From Isoetes taiwanensis (lineage: Eukaryota > Streptophyta > Lycopodiopsida > Isoetales > Isoetaceae): a stretch of 64,000 nucleotides of DNA. Below the pieces are notes generated by a model. It worked only from the letters and a program-made list of their open reading frames with translations. It was not told where the DNA came from and searched no databases. This document shows, one piece after another, positions 45,881 through 58,530 of this stretch. The stretch spans positions 9,745,798 to 9,809,797 of the forward strand of contig JAJEKV010000053.1 in the NCBI GenBank assembly GCA_021234155.1. The letters are read 5' to 3'. Made by a program: the position numbers and the translations under genes. Within the stretch, counting starts at the first letter, position 1; the number at the start of each line of letters is the position of its first letter.

Positions 45881-46008
45881 ACCTAACATATTTGAAACAT
45901 TATAGTTGCACATCATGGTCAATAGTTATACTATTAATATGAATTTGTTCATACAATTGAAACCCCAGAAGTATATCTTCTACCCTGTCTGATCCTTGTG
46001 GATCACCA

Positions 46009-48550
46009 CTACCTTAACTTGTCTGCTGCACTAGAGCTACACCATATCTGCTTCTTTTTTTCCTGCTCAACTTTTCTCCTCGATATTCTAGCCAACGTCG
46101 TGTCTTGTTTAGCTTTATCTTTTTTCTCTAGCTTGCAGATAATCCTCCTATAGAACCATTGGCACATCTGTTGCAATGAGTTACCACACGAACCTCGATG
46201 TTGTGTGAACCTAAAAAAAGCATTCTTGGCTTGCTTATGTGACTTCTCCATTCCCTGCGTATTCCATATTCCCAAGCTCCCGTACTCTTTGGCAAACCAC
46301 AAGCCATGGGCATGAAGTATATGAATGTAATGTGTGACATTGCATTCTCCCCATGCTTGTATAAACGACTTCGTGAATTCAGTTACTGCTACTTTGAATT
46401 CATCTAACTTTCCACCCACCATTTTCTTCTCTGGCATCAAAGTTACCAGACTGCTCAGATTCTGCCACGCTTTAATTTTCTTTAGTTTTGCCCTCCCATG
46501 TGAAGTACGGTCATCTTCTGCTACCAGCAAGTCCTTATACCCCTCCCACTTTCCAGTTGGCAATGATCCATTCTTACGTAATTTAGTACAAGGCAGAAAT
46601 CTTTTCGCTTTCACCCCACCCATGGATGGTTTACAAGGAATCTTGCCTCCCTTCTTAGGATCTTGCAAGATTTTATAGTCACCACCATGAAGACCAAGAT
46701 CAGAAAGTACGTTCTCAACATCTTTCATACACTTTTCTCTGGCTGATTGTGGAGACTTATTCCAAGCAAAAAGAATGCTCATGTACACCATCTTATCTAC
46801 TATTCTTAGAAAGGCATGGAGAGTGCAGATATGTACTCTCTTTACAGGAATTGCAAGGACGGGGATCAAAGTTTCATCCTCCTTCTCACGCGTTGGTTCA
46901 GCATCCTGGTCACATTCGAGAGTACTCATTCCCTTCCCCTTATCATGTACCCTAGCATACAAACAGTAAGGACATGCGTGGGTAGTCTTACCAGAACCAT
47001 GTTTCATGTTATACATGCACTTGATGGTCTTTAGATCAGCAGCCAAATGCCATTCAACCTCGTAATCTCCATAGCCAGGAACCTGAAGCTTCTCTCCGAC
47101 TCCATGAGCAGCAATAATAGTAGGAATAGGTGTCTGCTGAAAGACCCACTGAAGAACACCATGATTTTCTTCCGGTACTTGAAATATCCCTATCCACCAA
47201 ATATGATCCTCTGATTGAACAAAGAACTTCCCTTCCTCATTATCAGAATTTGATAACGCCCTGTTCATTAATGTCAAAGAAATCCTCTCATACTTTTCAC
47301 CTTTGATCAGTTCCATCTCATCCAACTTTATAGCAATTTGGAGTTTCCCTGCACATTCTTCCACTTTCATATCATAGAAGCGAACTAACAGAAGAAGCAT
47401 TTTAGAGAGATCCATCCAACAATTATTCTTCTCATTAAGAACAAATAGATATTTTCCGGAGCCACCCTTCTTCTTACTTTTCCCAGTGATTAGTGATCCC
47501 AAGTGCACGGATGTGGTGATATGGTACATCTCTCCCAAATGTTCGTGTACTTCTGCATTCCTCTTTCTTCTGCTTGCTCTGACATAACTGAGTCTTGGCA
47601 GTATGGTCTTCGTAATACCCTATTGCTTGATACCATCCTGCAAACATCTAAAGAGAGCAATGTAAGCTTGTCGACTGATACCCACATTGTCACATAATTC
47701 TTGCATGCTATCAGCACTTTGACTCTTTCCCAATTCAGTAAGCACATGTTCTTAGCTCCAGGAAGCTTCAACATATCTATAACATCATCTTTAGTTACAA
47801 GCTTTTTCAACAAACTAGCCATATTACAAGGTTTTCTCTTCTTCTTTTCAGCCATAGTAGGATCCACCATATTTTTAATAGCGTGGATTCTTCTTCTAGA
47901 GCCCCCACCACTAGGGGCAAGTACATTTAGGGCCTTCAGTTCTTTTTTCCTCTCCCTCATGCCCAGTGGTGTCATTTTCAATCTTTTTAACTTCCTCTCC
48001 AGTTTGTCATTGTCCTCAGAGCATCTCTTCAATCCTTGTTTAAGTGACTCCACCTCCATAAGCAACCTTTGATTGGAAGCTTGCAGTTCATCTGTATTCT
48101 TAGACCTGTTGGTTAAGAAATAGTTACACTGTTGGAGGTAATTACAGTGTGCTACCATATTGCAATGCACTCCACACAATTGATTGTACATTGTTCTCAA
48201 ATGCACATCAGAATGACTTGAAATATTATTGCAATAGCCAAGCAGACCTTGATTACCCTTACAGGCAAAATGAATAAGCCACGATGCAGAATGAGATTCA
48301 GGATGTTTTCATGGTGATCGGATCGATGGGATACAGTTCCCCACGCACCCAGCGATCAATATTCATTGCACCAGAAGCTCGAAGAGCATTCTCATCGACC
48401 TGTTCCTTCCGATTATATTGATTTTTGTAGGACAACCAGTTCTTGGACACCTCCACCCGGAATTGGCCTTTCAGTTTCTGTATTCAAAAAAGAATTACTC
48501 ATCGTCATTGCCCGAAATTAATAGAACAGTTACCTCTGCCATAGATCGAA
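46009..48550 (-). pseudogene. Transposase-like protein of element 2
   Basis: A short first exon (ATGGCAGAG then a GTAACT donor, near 48550) probably starts it. Then comes a coiled-coil and basic region (48206-47490: QRLLMEVESLKQGLKRCSED, KLKRLKMTP, KKKRKP). A frame change near 47540 leads to 509 codons containing EWHLAADLKTIKCMYNM with CPYC soon after, VHICTLHAFLRIVDKMV, KPSMGGVKAKRFL, THYIHILHAHGLWFA and NTQGMEKSHKQAKNAFFR. The DLK...C-x-x-C pattern and the HILHAHG/GMEKS segments recur in RNase H-fold transposon proteins of animals and plants that I cannot name. The catalytic residues are not established. The long C-terminal ORF itself is undamaged. Confidence 0.5.
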
Positions 48551-50269
48551 TTCAGAATCGCGTGATCGCTTTCCGAGCTCCACAGTCCGGCGACCAGATT
48601 GATGCAATTCTTCGCGCCCAATTGAGGCATTCTCGAGGTGTCCCGCTCGAAGTACTCCCTGTAGCTTCAGTTCGGTTCGGTGGGAAGGTGGGGGGAGGAG
48701 GGATTTAGGCGTAATGAGTAAAACAACAAGTAATAATGACGTTTAACAGGTTCGGTTGCTCCAGGGCTGAGGTTCGGTTAAGGTTTGTGGGGGCTTTTTG
48801 CCCATACCTATAGGTTCGGGTACCAACTAAAATCCAAATTTGGGAAGGGCGTCAAATGTTATGATTTTACTAGTATACGTTGACTATGTAGTTACTGACG
48901 TTACCAAGACTGTGCAAATTACTTAAACATATAGGCACCCATGGAGGAGACTTGCTTTGATATCAAATGCTGCGTTCTTTAATCGACATGCCTTTAAGCA
49001 ACTGGGCAAAATGATTATAAGTAGTCCCTTCTATCCATTTATGTCGGTGTCTCGGGAACGCCCCATAGGCACATTCGCGTTTTTGTCCACTTTGAAAAAG
49101 CTGCAGATGGGTAGCCACAATTTTGTTAGCATTCATGATTCTTTTTGGATGGTGGTTTTCTTTGAGAAATAAGCTTGAAGCAAATGGCATTAGAAGTATC
49201 TATTCTATTTGTCATGCCAATCATAGTGCACCATCAAATATAGCATTAGCTACTTTATTACTAGTTATCTATGACTGCAGAAGATTAATGGATAAGATGA
49301 TGCTAAGCTTAGTCTGGTATATTATAGGAGCTAGAGCCGCGCACTGGACAGTCAGATGGCACACTAACATCGTATCACGACAAGCAACGACAACCAAATC
49401 ATATACCAACTCACGTAACACAGAGAAAACTTTGACCTCAACTATTGGATGCGGGGAAATTCCTATTCTCATCCGTTCAATTAGCATATCATCAATAATA
49501 TTCAATCAGCCCACCTCTCCAAGGGTTTGCCCTTCAGGCAGCATGAGCCTCACAATGATGAAATGAGTGTTTTGGCCTAAACATTTTTTGTTATCGAAAA
49601 GATAAAAAATCTCAGTACACAATCACTTGAAATAATCCTAAAAGTTTTCCACCACCGAAAAAAGAACTCTATAATCTGTTAGATCTTTAAATATACAAAA
49701 AGTATCCCCCAAGATGTCAAAACCCTCTCTCCCTAATGCATTTATTTGCCTTGCTTTGCCCATAATTTGCCATTCTTACACACCCATGCTAGTCCACCAA
49801 AACTAACGTACAAAACCACTCCCCCGAGCTACCATATTCATAACACCATTCAAACCTTGAACATATCGAAAGACGAGAAGCAAGAATGATGATTTCGTTG
49901 ATCTTTTAGTTTTCTTTATCGGGGCTCAACACATGCACGCATTGTAGCCCGGTTCTCCAAAATTCAAGGAATTCGAATTTTTATTGCTATTTTTGTTTTC
50001 TATGAAATTTGAAATTGCCTCTAAGATTTCCAACCACCTTTATTGATTTTAGTACTAAATTGGGGGACAAAAGGGACATCAAAAATGAGACACCCCAGTG
50101 TGCAAACATTTGTTTGGTTCTAACTAAAACTACAAGGTTGAATCCATTATTAATGCCCGACATTTTATGTTAGAGTATATCTCTCAATTTTGAATGGCGT
50201 GGAAGACGATCTTGAACATGTGGGATTTGAACCCACATTATGCCCAAAATCTAAGCATACCAAAGTCTA

Positions 50270-51864
50270 ATATAGTTTGCTAGTTCATGAAAGCGTATTT
50301 TTATAACATAAGGTTTACATGGTTTAAGGGCTGTATTGTATCAAAAAGAGTATGAAAATAGGGCAATAAGGAATCTTTAAAACCCCTGTTTTTAGGGAAG
50401 GTTTTTTTCTTTTTAGGGTCGACCACCACCACCGAGTTCTAAGCGAACTTATTTTAGAAAGTGAAGGGAGGGTTGATAACGGGTATGTTATCAGCCCTGA
50501 AGAAAAGGGCAAACAAAAAGTCGGCTGCATCATCGGGCTATGGCGACGACCAGGCGGCTAGGGCAGGAGTCTTAGGTTAGATTTAGTAGGGTAGGAGTGG
50601 ATGAAACGGGAAGAAAAGGGCAGACAGGAAGATGCTGAAGCAGATGCATGCCGATTTGTTGGACTAACTGCTATATTGCTTTTGTTAGCAATCCATATCT
50701 GCAGTAGATGGCGATTCCGGCCTCCAGCTCTTGCTTTCTAGGACTTCAATAAGTTTGAAGAGCATCGCTAAATGCACGGATTCCATTTTTTTTTTTTTTT
50801 TTTTTTGTGACTAGGGTGGAGGCCTAGGTGCATGCCAGATCGCATTAGCTGTACAGGAGGGGCTGTTTGCAAATGAGGAATAAGGAGGTTTCTTGAGGGA
50901 TTTGGTGACAGCGATGGCTATTCTTCTTTGGAATTTCGCAGGACAAGCATAGGTTAGGCTCTTGATCCGATTCAAGACCAATGACATATGTTAATGCTCT
51001 GTTCTATTCACCTTTGGAGAGCTCCATTTTACATAGTTGTTACACCTACTTGACTGCTCCATATTTCTCTCAAAGATGTTAATTCTTTAGCATTCATCTG
51101 AACGTTAAGCTTCCAATCCTTAGGCCTCTTTTTGTGGCATTCTGGAAATTTTCTTGTCGAGCATGTGAGCAAGTTTCTTGTAGGCCATGAAATCACTTGT
51201 GATAGTTTTTAGTTTCTAAATTCTAGTTGTTTTTCTGGGCCTGCTCTGATGCTTCAGAGAAGACAGGCCACACTCTTCTAAAAGTTGTTGCATGCTAACT
51301 TCAACTCTCTTGTGGTAGTGCAGTGTTTTCGTTTTGCCTAGAATGCTTGCATTTGTATTTGCATAGGCTGCTTGGGGTTGCGCAATGCGCAGGGGGTTCG
51401 AATCCCCCAGCCTGTTTCTTGCTTGTACTTGCAGATGGCGGCTTTTGGCATTGGCATCTCGGCTGAGAGCAGTGGAAATGCAGTCTTCAAGGCTTGTATA
51501 AGGCTTACAACAGTGGCAATGCAATCTTGAAGGCGCAGGCTGCAAAGGAATTCTTGAAGTGGATTCTGGCATGGCTGTTAAGCGTGTCCCTAGCTGCCTA
51601 TCTATGGCATGTCCCTATCATTAGGGGATTGCACCATGAATATAGCTTGATTCTATTTTGGAGTCAATGTGTATTAAATTTGGTTTTCAATGGTGGTCAA
51701 ACGCCCTTAAGAATAGGGCCACCTAAGCGTTTGACCCCATGCCTTGCTGAGGTGTACGCCTAGGATGGCCCTAAAAGGAATATGCCAAGGAATATTCCCC
51801 CATCCAACGCTTGGGGGTTGGCTACAGGTTCCAGCAACGATAAGCAACACATCTGCAAGTACAA
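50270..51864. mobile_element. 1.6 kb insertion of unknown class in segment B
   Basis: Segment A runs AAAGTCTAG-TTATAAT without this sequence. No terminal repeats, clear target duplication or coding region were found. A T-run sits near 50788-50806. A strong B-box/T-arm motif GGGGGTTCGAATCCCCC lies at 51392-51408, with flanking GGCTG and CAGCC that could pair as an acceptor stem. The intervening length is too short for a complete tRNA, so it is a remnant or a Pol III-type signal. Confidence 0.6.
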
Positions 51865-52242
51865 TTATAATGGCTAAGAGATAGCCATGAAGCAACCACC
51901 ATGCATGAGTATTCATGTTCACAATGAATATATTACATCCAAGAGGCCCTTACAATCTATAAGGTACACTAATTATTAGCTAGATAACTTTATTTATACT
52001 TATCTAACCATCATAACTATATTTAAAGGCACCGATTTAAATAAAGTGTTTAAAATAATCCCTTAGCTATGTAAAACTGCCTTCTTAATGAATGACCCAT
52101 AATCATTTTCTTTGCCAAGGCTCCTAGAATTTTCTTCAAGCCAATGTGGTTGTTTAGAACTTGGCGATATCAAACATATAGCAAAGAAATCGTAATCACT
52201 TTGCTTGCCTAGGAGTAACAATTTACTTCTTATATTCTATGA

Positions 52243-52563
52243 GGGTAAAAGCATGTTAGGGTGTCCCTTAAAAAGTATTATTTAGTGACCAAAAAAGTAC
52301 CTAAAAAGGTACCCAGGACTGGGTACTGGGTACCCGTGTAATATCTCAATAAAAGTTACATTTTAGAACTTTTATATATATTTTGGTCTCCGATAGCATT
52401 ATCTTTATCTTAACTTTGAATATTAATGCGTCCTTGACTTTTATTTTGGATCTTTGTACTAGTTTTAATGAAAATAAAAATGAGAAAGTACCCAGTTCTG
52501 AAGTACCTAGTGTATGTACTTTTGCAGGTTCCAAAAGTGGTACACCCTAACATGCTTTTACCC
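52243..52563. mobile_element. 321-bp MITE with perfect 21-bp TIRs
   Basis: The ends at 52243-52263 and 52543-52563 are exact inverted repeats beginning GGGTAAAAGCATGTTAGGG. ATGA is duplicated on both sides (52239-52242 and 52564-52567), and segment A has a single ATGA at 34207-34210. A 4-bp duplication is unusual for plant MITEs; Sola-type elements make 4-bp duplications, but I see no sequence proof. No coding capacity. Confidence 0.95.
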
Positions 52564-52594
52564 ATGATATAACTATAACCTTAGCCATAAGGCT

Positions 52595-52922
52595 TGTTAG
52601 TTGTGAGTTCTTGGCATACACCTTGCAGCAGCAGTCTGTGACTGCCGGATGCTACAAAGCTGCCATGCTCATGATCACAAAACAAGAACAAGACAAACAA
52701 ATATGTACAAAGAATGAAGGGAACGTGGCCAAGTGAGGCTCTCCAAATTTGAGATAAACCTGAGTACATCTGAAGAGGCTCCGGTCTAATATAGTGTAGA
52801 CCGCAAATCTGAGTCGTACGTCTAACTAAATTTAATCCCTACACTTATGTTACCACGTGTCAATCTGCCACCATTGACACCTAACATGTGCATGCACAAT
52901 GTTAACCACTAGGTGGTTAACA
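52595..52922 (-). repeat. 3' LTR of the LARD-like element
   Basis: 328 bp, bounded by TG and CA on the plus strand. It borders the purine tract, so it is the downstream LTR in the element's own (minus) orientation. Confidence 0.9.
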
Positions 52923-54710
52923 CTGCCTCCCCCTAAAAGTTGTTAGCACAAAAACATGTACAGACTTTTATAAGACAAGTCCGACAATTACAACAAGGTG
53001 CCAAAAATTTAGGGGTGAAAATGATGGTACTGGTAATGGTTTGATGTGTCGCCGAAAGATCTTCATGAAGGCATTGATGACGAATAGGATCCGAAGGAAT
53101 GTCGATGCAGAACGTGGATCAGAGGAACTGGGGCAAGAAAAATATGAAGACTAACCCCTTATATCATGGGGAAGTCCATTTGAAAAAACAATGCCCAAAA
53201 TTTTACTTAAAAATAAGTATAATGGGGGGCTTAAAAAGGTAAGCACCAAAAAAATGTGCCCCGTGATCAGCCATAGGACAACGTGACGATGCGTGACAAT
53301 ATTTTTGCAAAGCATGGATGTTGAGCAAGAAGCGTGGCCATAAGCAAAAGTGTGAGTGTGGGATCAAAGAAGGATGTAAAGCGTGGCGTGGGCTTGAGCG
53401 AACATTGGCATAAAGTACAAAGCGTGGCTTGCATATACTTGGCGTGGGCGTGCGTGAGGTTGGGTCAATACTTAGCGTGGTCCGTGGATCGTGGCGTGGA
53501 AAAAAACTGGAGTGTGCGTGTGGGGCCCGTGAGCGTGACCCCTTGAGTCCGTTGAGCGTGAGTAGGGTTGACCCACGGCGTGACCCGTGATCAGCCTGCA
53601 TAATGAGGGCTTAAACCCTAAAAAGATCAAACCCTAGACAATGGTTTTTTTGCGGCGGCCAGTCATAGCAGTGATCCGATGAACAGAGCTTTCCGGGCAG
53701 CCGAGATATGCGGCTGTTGCTATTTCCAGAAAATAGGGTGTCGAATGGAGTTTAATATCTGGCTTGAAGTGCGCATGCTAAAGAGAGATCTGCAGAAGGG
53801 AAAGTCTGATATGATGCCGAAATTGAAGCTTCCATAGATAGGAACTGGCCGGATGTTTGCTAGAACAGAGCCGTTGGGTTGCTTGAAGCGGTGCTGCATG
53901 GCTTAAGAGATAAAATATCAGACCCACAATGAATTTCGAATGGAATCCAGCTGTGACTGATGAAATGGTAGTTTTGCAGATGAACCGACCGGATGCTTCA
54001 AAGATCCACGTATAAATAGGCTGGCTGGGTTTGCAACCAGTACGTATTTGAACAGATGAAGGGGACCAGGAGCCCAAGAGACTTGGAACTGTGTGTATTT
54101 GCAGGAACTATGGGCTCAAAGGGGGCTAGCCCAGTGCTGGCCCTCTAGCAAAGAATCTGAAGAAGAAACTTCGTGAAAAACGTGAGACTTGAAGAGGCAG
54201 ATGAGGTAAACATTCATGTGGCATCGTGTGGATATTTTTGGGTGTGCAGAAGCACGATTTCTGAGATAAAAGACAGGATAAGAAAGATATTTCTGAGATA
54301 AAACAGAGGATAAGAAAGAGAATCATGATATTTGTGACAATTTTTCAGCAGATAGAGAGAAAAATTGATCAATCTGTTGATTTTTCTGAAACTTTTGCAG
54401 AGGGGAGTGCTGTCACCACTCCAGAAATCCTGGAACTGCAAACTGTGCTTGCTGCACGTGAAAAACAGTGTCTTGAGAAAAGATTTACGAAATTAAATTT
54501 GATCAGCTGGCAGGATCATCAGCTGTTTGGAAAAACAAAGGCCTCCAAGCAGATACATAAATCGACTTGGTTGGGCAAACTAAGGAAATTTAAGGGGGAA
54601 GAATAGTATACAAAAAGTTTTCAAAACGAAGAAGCATGAGAGCAGCAAGACAACAGCAAACAACAAGGCTAAAGAAATGATCTTGAGCGAACCCGGCATA
54701 ACGGCGCCAG

Positions 54711-55049
54711 TGTTAGTTATGAGTTCTTGGCATACACCTTGCAGCAGCAGTCTATGACTGTCGGATGCTACAAAGCTGCCATGCTCATGATCACAAAACA
54801 AGAACAAGACCAACAAATATGTACAAAGAATGAAGGGAACGTGGCCAAGTGAGGCTCTCCAAATTTGAGATAAACCTGAGTACATCTGAAGAGGCTCCGG
54901 TCTAATATAGTGTAGACCGCAAATCTGAGTCGTACATCTAACTAAATCTAATCCCTACACTTATGTTAACCTAATCATGCCACGTGTCAATCTGCCACCA
55001 TTGACACCTAACATGTGCATGCACAATGTTAACTACTAGGTGGTTAACA
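54711..55049 (-). repeat. 5' LTR of the LARD-like element
   Basis: 339 bp, adjacent to the tRNA-Asp-type primer-binding site, hence the upstream LTR on the minus strand. Confidence 0.9.
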
Positions 55050-55792
55050 AGGCTTTTCTAAAATACTACAAACCACGGAAATAAATGCCATTATATCCTA
55101 CATCTTGTTTAAGGAGCCGCACCACACTTTGGAGCACATGTTCATGCAATGCGATCTGTCTGAAGAAGAGTTAAACAACACAAGCAATTCAAAATCATCT
55201 ACTTCTACTAAACCATTAATTGTTGCAGGTTGGCTGGTTTGAAAGGCTGATTTGCTTCAAAACGCACTCCAACTCTTTATAGTTGCATTCATTATGTTTT
55301 ATGGCCCTCCCTTTCACTAGCTGGAAATCTATCCATTCATCCTATATAATAAAATTATAGTGTATGTCTGTCTTGAATCTCGCCCTAGATCGGACGGCGA
55401 GATTCAATCTGGCCACGTGGCATCATCTTGCCCTTCCATTCATTTTGTGCGGAACGCACCCATTCTTCCTTCTCGCAACGCACATCCCTAAATCAGTCGG
55501 CTTAGAGCAATGGGAGAGGCTGCAGACTATGGCGACTATGCAGATTCAGTGCACACCAAGCAAAGCAGGGTATGGGTGGTTTCTACAGGGAAAAGCTATG
55601 GACGGCCAGTTTCGATTCTTCTATTTTTTATATTCCCTGTACCAGGTACATTTTATATTCTGTTTAAGTTGGTTCAAGATTGAGATGTTCCCAAAGCTCG
55701 AGGCGCTATTATAGCAGGATCTCCTTCTCGAGCTCTGTATTATGCTTCTGCATTGTGCACTATGAGACCAGATGGATAAGTCTCTTATGGTT

Positions 55793-56588
55793 TCTCCTGC
55801 TACTTCTTTGCCATTGTGTTCTTATTTGAATAGCTATTTCTGAATATGTAAGACGGATGATTAAGTTCAGTGTTATGGATTAGTCTGGCATATAAGCTCA
55901 CATTTTGACCTGAATGTGACAGGGAAAACCTCTTTATGGCACGCTGCATATTAACACACTGAAACAGATCTGTTGAACAGAATATATGTGCCTCAACTTT
56001 GTCGGATGGAGGCTGGCAAAGGAAGCGGGCATTTGAGAAAGTTGTGAGTATATTTCTTCCCTTTATTATTGTTCTCAAGTTTTTTTGGTTGTTAGTGTTT
56101 ACCTCAAGCAATTTCTCACTAAGACCATCTATAAGTCATCAATTAAAGTGTTGCCATCCCATGCCAGCAGCTTTTAATTGCATCTTTCTTTCTCACCAGA
56201 ATATTGTTGAAGTCTCACTCTATCCCACCAGCCTAGCAGTGGTTCTGAAGTTAGCATGTGCTAGCATGTTGTTGAATACGACCGAGCATGGCCTCCTAGA
56301 GCTTTGCGGCCAGTTTAACAACTTCGAGCTATGGTAGGCTATGTGGATCTTGATAAAATATTGGATTCTCGGATCTTGGGATAGCCAAGTTTCCCTGGTT
56401 GGTCGATTCATCAATTTGCCCATATGTACTGCCCCCATAAATGCGTCAGTCAGTATAAATTTTTGTTTCCAGATCCGTCGTGGTATAATAAACTATTTTG
56501 TTTCTTAAAGCTTCTTTCTCCTGCTACTTCTTTGCCATTGTGTTCATTTTTTTTGAATAGCTATTTCGAATAGGTAAGACGGATGATT
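55793..56588. repeat. Direct repeats of about 70 bp inside the Helitron
   Basis: 55793-55862 and 56518-56588 share CTCCTGCTACTTCTTTGCC, TGAATAGCTATTTC and GTAAGACGGATGATTA with small indels. Confidence 0.8.
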
Positions 56589-57089
56589 ATAAGCGGTAAG
56601 GCCACTTAAAATGGTCTAAAATGCTTTGGCTCAAACCTAAACCGCAAAGTCCCTCTTATTTCTAAATGACACCATAAGTAGCTTTTTAATGTTTCCAAAT
56701 GAGAAGCTTCATCACATACCAACTGATTTTTCTCTCAGAGGTGTTGTTGATAGTTAATGCGCCACTTAATGCCAAACTTACAAAGTAATATAGTTCAAGA
56801 CCCGTTGTTGTTGCTTTCTGTGTTTGCGGTTCTAGATGAAGGCCAGGTTTAAATGCATGGAGCGCAAATTGTAGAATGTTTTTTGTCCTCTCCTTTCTTT
56901 CTATAATCAAGTTCTTTGTTTGTGTTTTTATGGAAAATGACTGTTTGATGTTTTCTTAAAGCATCATGAAGGAAATTACAGTCGTTGAGAGGAGGCTAAA
57001 GCTGTCTTCAACAATTGATCATGAGGAGATCGTCTGCAACTTTGTGCAAGATGACATAGTGGAAGACAGTCATTGACATCTATGGAAAG

Positions 57090-57350
57090 TCTGGGATTAT
57101 GATGAGGTGTTTGAAGTATGTTTCAAGATCAGTTTATGAAATATTCCAGTTTATGGAGAATGGTTATGTGAAATATTGGATGTTGGCATATTGTAACATG
57201 TGCCTATATAGATTCTATATGTATTGTAGATGTGGAAACATACAAGATGCTTGCCATTGGTGCAATTTGATACTTGCCCATAATGGCATATCATGGAGTG
57301 CTGTGATAATAGGATGTGCCCAGCATGGACAAGGTAGAGAAGCAAGTTTT
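57090..57350 (+). pseudogene. Captured PPR gene fragment in the Helitron
   Basis: The ORF from 57099 includes FYMYCRCGNIQDACHW and NGISWSAVIIGCAQHGQGRE, which correspond to the MYxKCGxIxDA and VSWSAMIxGYAQHGxGxEA segments of PLS-class PPR proteins. Only about one and a half repeats remain, without start or end. It is distinct from the fragment at 9737-10400. Confidence 0.8.
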
Positions 57351-57952
57351 CAACATCAAATTATACTCATGCAGCCACTATTTACTCTATAAAGAAAGAC
57401 CATTATGCCTCCGAAACGAAATTCATGCAGTCATGTAGGCAAGAAATTCTATTGAATGGATGTTAAGGAATACATTCTGCATAAATGGTGGGGCTGTTAA
57501 GGAAACAATAGATAGCAAGGCAGTTACCCACATGCCAAGCTCATGCAAATTCATCAAAACAATTGGGGATTTGAACCCCCTGCCATGAGACTGGCAGTAC
57601 CAATGTCCTGCCATGAAAGGCTTCTTCACAAGAAAATCTTTCTCAAATTATCACCGTTGAAACAATAAAATAAAACCACTATTGTGGCAAACTAAGAAAG
57701 ACATAAGTTATCATCAAGCTCTTTATGAAATGATGAAAAAAATGGAGCGGTTTTTTATCACACTCCTCATGTTTGGCAGATCCCAGAACTTGCTGCACTC
57801 CTCACGTCTGTATGCAGCCAAACCTGTGACAGAAAAACCTCTGCCCCTGACCTCCTTAATCACCTTCATAACCCTAAGCATATTAGCACAGGAAAAAAGG
57901 CTTCTAGACATAAACTTTGAAACTGAAAGGGCTCTGCTACAAGAGTCGGCCA

Positions 57953-58036
57953 TCGACTCTGCCGGATGAACTCCACCATGGCAGGGAGTCGGCGTCGACT
58001 CTGCCGGATGAACTCCACCATGGCAGGGAGTCGGCC
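57953..58036. repeat. 42-bp unit, two tandem copies, in the Helitron
   Basis: Two adjacent copies contain GACTCTGCCGGATGAACTCC and ACCATGGCAGGGAGTCGG. They give repeated peptides in two frames but no recognisable gene. Confidence 0.85.
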
Positions 58037-58240
58037 AAGAACTTTGGCAGAAGAACGTCGCAATGGCTACACCGCCATAGTTTCCAAGGAAAGAAAGACC
58101 TACTGAAAAGAAGAAAATTGAAACACATTATAAAACCCAAAACCCATTTAGTGACATCACCAAAATACGATGTAGGATATGATTACCCCCTAAACCATGC
58201 AAAACCATATGTAATACTTTCCCCACTTCACAATTGTAGA

Positions 58241-58530
58241 AGATAATATCCAAATGAAGGCTAGGAAAGTTTGGACCATATATTTGCCAACACTATTCAG
58301 ATATTATATTTTGATTTTAGTGTTTCATCCCAACCTTTTGAGCATGTACCTATGATCTTTATCTATACTGACCCCCTGCCGTCGATTACGTAGTTCATAA
58401 TATCCAAATGAAGGCTAGAAAAATTTGGACCATAATATTGGCCAAAATATTTACAAATTATATTTTGATATTAGTGTTTCACCCCAACATTTTGAGCATG
58501 TACCTATGATCTTTATCTATACTGAGGATG
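58241..58530. repeat. About 130-bp duplication near the Helitron 3' end
   Basis: 58241-58368 and 58398-58530 are closely similar; both contain ATATCCAAATGAAGGCTAG and GAGCATGTACCTATGATC, separated by a 29-base unique stretch. Confidence 0.85.

Larger units (their letters stand above)
38651..48852. mobile_element. Element 2: histone-H3-bearing element with 57-bp-pitch palindromes
   Basis: A 10.2 kb block between segments A and B. The right limit is where B begins; the left limit is uncertain (38640-38880). No terminal inverted repeats or target duplication were found. AGGTTCGG recurs near both ends (38778, 38815, 48749, 48769, 48812). Genes: five on the plus strand (BAH-like, a small ORF, an acidic two-exon protein, an H3-fold protein, a coiled-coil protein) and, on the minus strand, a small ORF and a transposase-like gene whose 5' end is at the right edge. 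Four clusters of CGCACCGTGGCCACGGTGCG lie between genes. Several genes carry stops, so this copy is decayed. Confidence 0.6.
52595..55049 (-). mobile_element. Non-autonomous LTR retrotransposon (LARD/TRIM-like)
   Basis: LTRs at 52595-52922 and 54711-55049 start TGTTAG and end TTAACA, differ by about seven bases and one 11-bp indel, and are flanked by AGGCT duplications (52590-52594 and 55050-55054). Segment A has one AGGCT at 34233-34237. On the minus strand a primer-binding site, TGGCGCCGTTATGCCGGGTT (54709-54690), fits the 3' end of plant tRNA-Asp. A purine tract lies beside the other LTR (52923-52938). The 1.79 kb interior has no gag or pol domain. The element therefore depends on enzymes from elsewhere. 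Low LTR divergence suggests a fairly recent insertion. Confidence 0.9.

Noticed and set aside
38651-48852. Endogenous giant-virus fragment as the origin of element 2
   Set aside because: Histone genes and compact spacing are suggestive, but there is no capsid, polymerase or packaging gene, one gene has a spliceosomal intron, and a transposase-like gene is present. Not excluded, only unsupported.
57440-57600. A tRNA gene in the Helitron
   Set aside because: The T-arm is perfect, but D-arm and anticodon-arm pairing and the acceptor stem are not formed.
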